In this document: piece by piece, positions 40,312 to 45,008 of the stretch
How the letters are laid out: each line of letters starts with the position of its first letter
Numbering within the stretch: position 1 is the stretch's first letter
Source: Flavobacterium aurantiibacter
GTDB taxonomy: Bacteria; Bacteroidota; Bacteroidia; Flavobacteriales; Flavobacteriaceae
Assembly (NCBI RefSeq): GCF_002251775.1
Contig: NZ_NOXX01000218.1
Coordinates: forward strand, 962 to 45,969
Direction of reading: 5' to 3'
DNA length: 45,008 nucleotides
The notes under the pieces: generated by a model
What the model was told of the DNA's origin: nothing
Database searches by the model: none
The model's input: the letters and a program-made list of their open reading frames with translations, nothing else
Position numbers and translations under genes: made by a program

Positions 40312-40319
40312 CAAAGGTA
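40312..40319 (-). promoter_or_regulatory. Candidate -7 box for the receptor gene
   Basis: The minus strand reads TACCTTTG, an exact TAnnTTTG match, 28 bases before the ATG at 40284. A CAA on the plus strand at 40345 could be the -33 TTG but spacing is long. Confidence 0.5.
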
Positions 40320-40423
40320 GTCCAATGGTTTAAGGCACTTTTGCCAAAGCTTTGATAAATGAAGTAAGCGGCACGCTTCGATATGTTAAGCCGCTGTTGT
40401 AACTTAGCGCAAAAAGAAAACAA

Positions 40424-41356
40424 ATGAGCAACTTTTTTTCCGTCTCCAATAAACCAGCGTCCGAATTTCTTAAATACTTGCTGGGATCCGTCTTGGTAAT
40501 TGTAGCTAGTGTTATAGGCCAAATCCCTTTAACGATTGCCGTATTATTTCAGTCGGCTAAAGACGGCAAATTGGGCGAACTTTCTGAAGACGTATTATAT
40601 AAAGTATTGGACTCCAACTTATTGCTGTTCCTACTATTGCTTTCTTTTTTAGCAGGTTTGGGCGGGCTCTATTTCGCGGTTCGGTACGTTCACCGATTAG
40701 CTTTTGAAACAATTGTTACCAGCCGACCCAAAATCGATTACTCCCGAATTTATTTTGCCTTTGGAATCTGGAGCATTTTTTCGATCATAACCACAGTAGC
40801 ATACGCGCTTTCAGATCCAGAACACTATGTTTTGCAATTCGAATTGCTGCCTTTTATCATCTTGTTTCTAATTGCAGTGCCCATGATTCCTATTCAAACA
40901 ACTTTAGAAGAGCTTCTTTTTAGAGGCTATTTGATGCAGGGCTTTGCGACACTGTTTAAGAATCGTTGGTTGCCGTGGATTTTCACCTCGGTAATCTTCG
41001 GCGGATTGCACTTTTTCAATCCAGAAGTCGATAAAATCGGACCTGTAATCATGTTTTATTACATCGGAACCGGCTTGTTTTTAGGATTGATAACATTAAT
41101 GGATGAGGGTACCGAACTCGCACTTGGTTTTCACGCAGCTAATAATTTGTGTACCGCATTACTCGTAACTGCCGACTGGACAGCCTTTCAAACTCACTCG
41201 ATCTTTAAAGATTTGTCGGAGCCGTCTGCCGGATTCGAAATTTTTGTCCCACTTGTCATTATTTTCCCTATCTTAACATTCATCTTTGCTAAAAAATACA
41301 AATGGAAAGGTTGGCGAGAAAAACTTAGCGGACCAATTCCTCAAAATGAAATATAA
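40424..41356 (+). CDS. CPBP-family intramembrane protease
   Basis: A 310-residue membrane protein of the CPBP/Abi family (CAAX protease and bacteriocin-processing type). About eight hydrophobic segments are visible. Motif 1 is EELLFRGY with E162, E163 and R167; motif 2 GGLHFF has H196; motif 3 LGFHAANN has H237. These fit the conserved Glu and His residues of the family. Substrates of the bacterial members are mostly unknown. The stop codon shares one base with the start of the next gene, so it heads a tightly packed operon with the MenE-like ligase, LD-carboxypeptidase and YraN. Confidence 0.87.
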   Translation: MSNFFSVSNKPASEFLKYLLGSVLVIVASVIGQIPLTIAVLFQSAKDGKLGELSEDVLYKVLDSNLLLFLLLLSFLAGLGGLYFAVRYVHRLAFETIVTSRPKIDYSRIYFAFGIWSIFSIITTVAYALSDPEHYVLQFELLPFIILFLIAVPMIPIQTTLEELLFRGYLMQGFATLFKNRWLPWIFTSVIFGGLHFFNPEVDKIGPVIMFYYIGTGLFLGLITLMDEGTELALGFHAANNLCTALLVTADWTAFQTHSIFKDLSEPSAGFEIFVPLVIIFPILTFIFAKKYKWKGWREKLSGPIPQNEI

Positions 41357-42405
41357 TGGAAACACATACAATCAATTACACCGACGTACATCATAAATTT
41401 AAACTTAATGGTTTCCATTTAGGAAAAGATGATTTATGCCGCGTAGCCTACAGTTTTATTAAGGAAGGAGCCGATTTTGAAAAGCCCGTTGGAAACTTTC
41501 TGCTCGATTGGTTCGACGATCGCGATTATATCGAAATGGATACTTCCGGAAGTACAGGTTTGCCAAAACGTATTCGCGTTAAAAAGCAAGCTATGGTTAA
41601 TTCGGCATTGGCAACAGGTGCTTTTTTTGATTTAATGGAAGGCGATAAAGTACTTCACTGCTTACCAGCAAAATATGTGGCAGGAAAAATGATGTTTGTA
41701 CGCGGATTTGTGCTCGGACTCGACATCGATTTTGTGGCACCAAGCGCAAAGCCATTGAAAAACTGCGATACCCAATACGCCTTTTCAGCAATGGTGCCGT
41801 TGCAGGCGCAAAACTCGATTGGCGACTTAAAATGGATCAAGAAGTTAATTGTTGGTGGGGCCAAAATTAGTGCACAACTTGAGGCCGATTTAATTGCCTC
41901 CGGAACGGCCTGTTTTGAAACGTTTGGAATGACAGAAACCGTATCGCATATCGCAGCTAAACCTGTTGGCGACGCCGTTTTCCAGACCATGTCGAATATC
42001 GAAGTTTCCGCCGATGAGCGCGGTTGTCTCGTAATCTCGGCACCCTATATTTCAAACGAGAAAATTGTTTCAAACGATTTGGTTCAAGTGCATACGCCAC
42101 ACACATTTACGTGGTTAGGGCGTATCGACAACGTCATCAATTCAGGTGGCATTAAGCTTTCTCCGGAATTAATCGAAGAAAAGTTAGCGCCTAAAATCAA
42201 CCGCCGCTTCTTTGTAGCTGGGCTGCCCGACAACGAGTTGGGGCAACGTTTGGTATTAGTTGTAGAAGGAGAACCGTACGAACTTTCCGAGGACACCTTC
42301 AAAAAGCTAGACAAATACGAAAAACCCAAGGAAATAATCTTTAAACCTATTTTTAAAGAAACAGGAAACGGAAAAATTATCCGTCAGGATTCTCTTAACG
42401 CGTAA
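41356..42405 (+). CDS. menE: O-succinylbenzoate-CoA ligase-like (MenE)
   Basis: A 349-residue ANL-superfamily acyl-CoA ligase. The AMP-binding loop DTSGSTGLPKRIRVKK is at about 62-77, FETFGMTETVSHIA at about 190-203, and the hinge TWLGRIDNVINSGGIKLSPELIE follows, with the catalytic lysine region KETGNGKIIRQD at the C-terminus. This fits MenE, which activates o-succinylbenzoate in menaquinone synthesis. It is about 100 residues shorter than E. coli MenE, lacking the first part of the N-terminal domain; other Bacteroidota MenE proteins are also short, as I recall. No other men genes lie in the window, so this identification is not confirmed by context. Confidence 0.82.
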   Translation: METHTINYTDVHHKFKLNGFHLGKDDLCRVAYSFIKEGADFEKPVGNFLLDWFDDRDYIEMDTSGSTGLPKRIRVKKQAMVNSALATGAFFDLMEGDKVLHCLPAKYVAGKMMFVRGFVLGLDIDFVAPSAKPLKNCDTQYAFSAMVPLQAQNSIGDLKWIKKLIVGGAKISAQLEADLIASGTACFETFGMTETVSHIAAKPVGDAVFQTMSNIEVSADERGCLVISAPYISNEKIVSNDLVQVHTPHTFTWLGRIDNVINSGGIKLSPELIEEKLAPKINRRFFVAGLPDNELGQRLVLVVEGEPYELSEDTFKKLDKYEKPKEIIFKPIFKETGNGKIIRQDSLNA

Positions 42406-42409
42406 ATAC

Positions 42410-43372
42410 ATGCGCTTATCGATTCTTATATTTTTGTTTATGATGTCTGCGACGAACGCCCAAAACCAGGGAAAAAAAATATTGCCGCCGAAACTCAATC
42501 CAGGTGATACCGTAGCAATAGTTGCTACCGCGCGAAAAAATATTACCGACAATCTAAAACCAGCTATTAAGCTGCTGGAAAGCTGGGGGTTAAAAGTCAA
42601 AATCGGAAGTTCTATCGGTTTAGATTACAATCAGTTAGCTGGAACCGACCAACAGCGGGCGGCCGATTTACAAGAGCAATTCGATAACCCAAATATCAAA
42701 GCTGTTTGGTGTGTTCGCGGCGGTTATGGTACCGTGCGGATCATCGATAAAATTGATTTCACGGCCTTTAAAAAAAATCCCAAATGGCTAATTGGTTTTT
42801 CCGACGTTACTGTGTTGCATAACCATCTCAACAATTTAGGATTTGCAAGCATACACGGATTAATGCCTTTAAATGTGGCTACCGCAAGTCCAGCGGCCGT
42901 CGAATCGCTTCGAAAATGTTTGTTCGGACAACCGTTGCAGTACGAAATACCAACCGATTCCGAAAGCCAACTCGGAGCCGCAGAAGGCGAATTTGTTGGC
43001 GGAAATCTATCTATTCTTTACAGTTTGCTGGGCAGCGTAAGTCAGGTGAACTGCGACAATAAAATTCTTTTTCTCGAAGACCTCGACGAATACCTGTACC
43101 ACATCGATCGAATGCTCATGAACCTCAAGCGCTGCGGCTGCCTCAGTAAGCTAAAAGGCGTTGTTGTGGGCGGTATGACAAAAATGAAAGACAACGAAGT
43201 TCCGTGGGGCAAAAACGCCAACCAGATTGTGGCAGAACATCTTGAAGGCCTCAATATTCCGGTGGTTTTCGATTTTCTGGCAGGTCATATTTCGGATAAT
43301 CGCGCATTAATTTTAGGTGCTCACGCAAAACTCACCGTTAGCAAAGACAAAACAGTTTTACGTTTCGACTAG
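42410..43372 (+). CDS. LD-carboxypeptidase (S66 family)
   Basis: A 320-residue serine peptidase of family S66 that trims murein tetrapeptides between L- and D-amino acids in recycling. The N-terminal 17-20 residues (MRLSILIFLFMMSATNAQ) look like a signal peptide, so this one is probably exported. The catalytic Ser131 is in IGFSDVT, with E223 in FLEDLDEYLYHIDRML and H293 in GHISDNRALILG, which matches the Ser-Glu-His triad. The earlier CVRGGYGTVRIIDKID is also typical. It lies four bases after the ligase gene and shares a base with YraN. Confidence 0.92.
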   Translation: MRLSILIFLFMMSATNAQNQGKKILPPKLNPGDTVAIVATARKNITDNLKPAIKLLESWGLKVKIGSSIGLDYNQLAGTDQQRAADLQEQFDNPNIKAVWCVRGGYGTVRIIDKIDFTAFKKNPKWLIGFSDVTVLHNHLNNLGFASIHGLMPLNVATASPAAVESLRKCLFGQPLQYEIPTDSESQLGAAEGEFVGGNLSILYSLLGSVSQVNCDNKILFLEDLDEYLYHIDRMLMNLKRCGCLSKLKGVVVGGMTKMKDNEVPWGKNANQIVAEHLEGLNIPVVFDFLAGHISDNRALILGAHAKLTVSKDKTVLRFD

Positions 43373-43731
43373 TGGCGCAGCATAACGACTTAGGAAAAAA
43401 AGGTGAAGAAATGGCCGTGACCTACTTGGAAGAACAGGGTTACGAAATTCTGGAACGCAATTACGTGTACCAAAAATCAGAGATTGATATCATTGCACGA
43501 ATAGGCAATGTTGTGTGTGCTGTTGAAGTGCGAACCCGCAGTAGTGTTGATTTCGGACTGCCCGAAGAAACGGTAAAATCAAAGAAAATTAACAACCTCC
43601 TCCAAGCGGTAAATGCTTTCGCAGAAGATTTAGAAGATGAGGTAGAATTCCGTTTTGATATCATTGCGATTGTTAAAAATGGCGAATCTTTCGACATCAA
43701 ACACTTACCCGATGCATTTTATCATTTCTAG
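43372..43731 (+). CDS. YraN-family endonuclease-like protein
   Basis: A 119-residue UPF0102/YraN-family protein with the PD-(D/E)XK nuclease fold. It has LGKKGEEMAVTYLEEQGYEIL and the catalytic-region SEIDIIARIGNVVCAVEVRTRSS. The acidic residues (E37, D39, E52) are kept, but the usual ExK lysine is arginine (R54). The start is a GTG at 43372 whose first base is the last base of the previous stop; the true start is not certain but no ATG is nearer. Function is not established; a role in DNA uptake or repair has been proposed for the family. Confidence 0.85.
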   Translation: MAQHNDLGKKGEEMAVTYLEEQGYEILERNYVYQKSEIDIIARIGNVVCAVEVRTRSSVDFGLPEETVKSKKINNLLQAVNAFAEDLEDEVEFRFDIIAIVKNGESFDIKHLPDAFYHF

Positions 43732-43861
43732 TTGTTATATTTGAAACAAATTGTCAGATATACAAGAACGGCGTTTTAGTTTGGATGAAATTCCACAAAA
43801 TGTAAATTGGCGTTACATTATTTAGGTGTAGAGCGCGGTTCTTACTAAAAGCAACTCTGTT
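43732..43861. promoter_or_regulatory. Leader of the ACT-like gene
   Basis: The -7 box tatatttg (43736-43743) matches TAnnTTTG and would give a leader of about 110 bases before the ATG at 43862. The leader has a repeated ggcgtt and some short complementary segments but no known riboswitch fold that I recognise. Confidence 0.4.
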
Positions 43862-44521
43862 ATGAAAACTATTGCGGCCGTTGTAGAAAATTACATCGAA
43901 ACAAAGCCCTTTTTGCTAAACGCACTCGCGCAAGGAATCATCAACCTAACCTCGCTTTCGCGCAATATGTTGCCCGATTTACAGCAAGAATTAGGAAAAG
44001 ACGTGAAACAAGGCGCAATTGTGATGGCACTCAAACGCTTGTCGGAAGATCTCGATTTCCGAATGAATCACAAGATCGTAAAAGTGCTCAAAAACATTGG
44101 AGAAATTACTGTGCGCTCTTCGTTGGTCGATTATACATTTGCGGTTTCCGATACGATTTTGAACAAACAAGCCGATTTAATAGCGGATATAAAAAACTAC
44201 ACCGATATTTTTTACACCTCGTCGCGCGGGGTTTCCGAAACCAATATTGTGATTAGCGAATCGGTTAGCCAGCTGGTAGACAAGCATTTTGTAGGCGAAA
44301 AGCTGCTTCACAAATTCGAGAATCTAGCGTCGATTACCGTAAAGCTGCCGAAAGACAACGTGTCGACGCCCGGTGTGTATTACTTTATTTTCCAGCGACT
44401 TGCCTGGGAAGGAATCATCATCAACGAAGTAATTTCCACCTCTTTCGAATTCACCATTTTAGTTTCCGACGAAGAAGTTGATCTTGCCTTTAAAGTCATA
44501 AAAGATTTAAAATCGATTTGA
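43862..44521 (+). CDS. ACT-domain-like regulatory protein
   Basis: A 219-residue protein. In Bacteroidota such proteins are often called aspartate kinase-like or ACT-like. The C-terminal half shows an ACT-like beta-alpha-beta pattern: NLASITVKLPKDNVSTPGVYYFIFQRLAWEGIIINEVIST and SFEFTILVSDEEVDLAFKVIKDL. The N-terminal half (residues 1-90) is helical (IETKPFLLNALAQGIINLTSLSRNMLPDLQQEL) and may be a winged-helix or dimerisation part. There is no kinase domain. It likely senses a small molecule, perhaps an amino acid, but ligand and target are unknown. It is monocistronic. Confidence 0.65.
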   Translation: MKTIAAVVENYIETKPFLLNALAQGIINLTSLSRNMLPDLQQELGKDVKQGAIVMALKRLSEDLDFRMNHKIVKVLKNIGEITVRSSLVDYTFAVSDTILNKQADLIADIKNYTDIFYTSSRGVSETNIVISESVSQLVDKHFVGEKLLHKFENLASITVKLPKDNVSTPGVYYFIFQRLAWEGIIINEVISTSFEFTILVSDEEVDLAFKVIKDLKSI

Positions 44522-44559
44522 TTTTAGAAACGCACGTACGATCAAATTTGGGTACATTA

Positions 44560-44577
44560 TTATTCTCAAAAGAATAA
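44560..44577 (+). terminator. Weak hairpin after the ACT-like gene
   Basis: A 7-base stem ttattct/agaataa (44560-44566, 44571-44577) with loop caaa. It lacks a good T tract, so terminator function is doubtful. Confidence 0.35.
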
Positions 44578-44621
44578 ATTACAGAGGCTTAACAAAGTTT
44601 TCAAGTCTAGTGTAGGTTTGA

Positions 44622-44763
44622 AGCTATTCCTGCTGTTCGCTGCAAATCCGCGCTACACCAAGGGTTTGCACAACCGTTTTGCTCGGCTTCCGTTGGTCGC
44701 CAGCAAAACAGTGTGCGCACGCCTTGTTGCAGCTTTGGGTTTTCCGCTGCCATCAGGGCTAAT
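44622..44763. repeat. Structured inverted-repeat element
   Basis: Two 24-base arms (44660-44683 and 44702-44725) form an imperfect hairpin; the best-paired ends are ttttgct/agcaaaa and aagg/cctt, with gtttgcac against gtgcgcac between. Outside, gctgcaa (44639-44645) pairs with ttgcagc (44727-44733), and agctattcctgctg at the left has partial complementarity to the right flank ctgccatcagggct. The whole is a roughly 140-base near-palindrome, GC-richer than its surroundings. A short open frame across it looks accidental. Confidence 0.6.
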
Positions 44764-45008
44764 CAATGTCGTTCCCAAAAAATTTGATGATTTAAAAACC
44801 ACTTCAATCGATTCGTAGCACAAAACTATTCTCAAAATCAGCGTCCGAAACTGGTTTTCAAGGAAAAAATTAAAAAACACAAAACAGTTTATATTCAGGT
44901 CAACCGAGGTGAATATACGGGATTGTAGTGAAAATTCTCTAAAAAGGGTACAGCAACGCTCCAGGGCCTCCAGCCCGCCTCCGGCATAAAATTACAAAAT
45001 CGATTTTT

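Larger units (their letters stand above)
44522..45008. other. Terminal noncoding region
   Basis: No convincing gene. The region has a weak hairpin (44560-44577), a structured GC-rich element (44622-44763), a 7-base inverted repeat atattca/tgaatat (44891-44897, 44910-44916), and a GC-rich patch near 44970-44990. The right edge of the window cuts the rest. Confidence 0.6.

Noticed and set aside
44622..44763. Integron attC site
   Set aside because: The R' and R'' core motifs (GTTRRRY / RYYYAAC) are not seen in the expected places and no integrase gene is in the window.
44618..44818. Short open frame of 66 codons near the right end
   Set aside because: It runs across the inverted-repeat element, and its protein pattern follows the repeat arms rather than a protein family.

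Overview
The window looks like chromosome from a member of the Bacteroidota, most likely family Flavobacteriaceae. The reasons are AT-rich intergenic DNA, start codons with little or no Shine-Dalgarno sequence, repeated TAnnTTTG boxes placed 10-30 bases before start codons, and typical gene families: a CarboxypepD_reg/TonB-type barrel receptor, a GIN-domain protein (DUF2807), GlnRS, a YtxH protein, and a large Wzx/Wzy polysaccharide locus. No phage, transposase or CRISPR array was found.

Region by region. 1-8.2 kb is housekeeping: an XRE-type regulator with a palindromic upstream region, glnS-ytxH, folB, a RelB/RelE-like toxin-antitoxin pair, tRNA-Cys(GCA), a large imperfect inverted repeat, a LysE-type exporter, and RNase R with a GIN-domain protein. 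8.15-8.83 kb is a long AT-rich gap between divergent rnr and rpiB with several DnaA-box-like 9-mers; genes to its left run mostly leftward and genes to its right mostly rightward, so it is a candidate replication origin. 8.8-15.4 kb carries rpiB, tex, tatA, a GH3-like adenylate-forming enzyme and a two-part protein whose C-terminal half resembles nucleoside phosphorylases.

15.4-37.6 kb is a surface polysaccharide (O-antigen or capsule) locus. It holds a Wzz-like chain-length protein, rmlA-rmlC-rmlD, a GtrB/ArnC-like glycosyltransferase, a left-handed beta-helix acyltransferase, a WecE-like sugar transaminase, a block of lipoproteins, a methyltransferase, a Wzx flippase, several glycosyltransferases, two Wzy/WaaL-like membrane proteins, two different UDP-GlcNAc 2-epimerases, a UXS-like sugar-nucleotide decarboxylase and a polyprenyl-phosphate sugar transferase. 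The likely flow is: sugar nucleotides made by Rml, WecE, acyltransferase, WecB and UXS enzymes; first sugar loaded on undecaprenyl phosphate by the sugar transferase at 34.0-35.3 kb; chain built by the glycosyltransferases; export by Wzx; polymerisation and ligation by the two Wzy/WaaL-like proteins under Wzz control. RmlB and a UDP-glucose dehydrogenase, both needed to feed these routes, are not in the window. The stretch from about 21.4 to 28.3 kb is visibly more AT-rich than its flanks, suggesting exchange of a serotype-specific block.

37.7-45.0 kb returns to general genes: a large outer-membrane beta-barrel receptor, then an operon of CPBP protease, MenE-like ligase, LD-carboxypeptidase and YraN, an ACT-like protein, and a terminal noncoding stretch with a structured inverted-repeat element. 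All functional calls rest on reading motifs by eye; no database search was possible.
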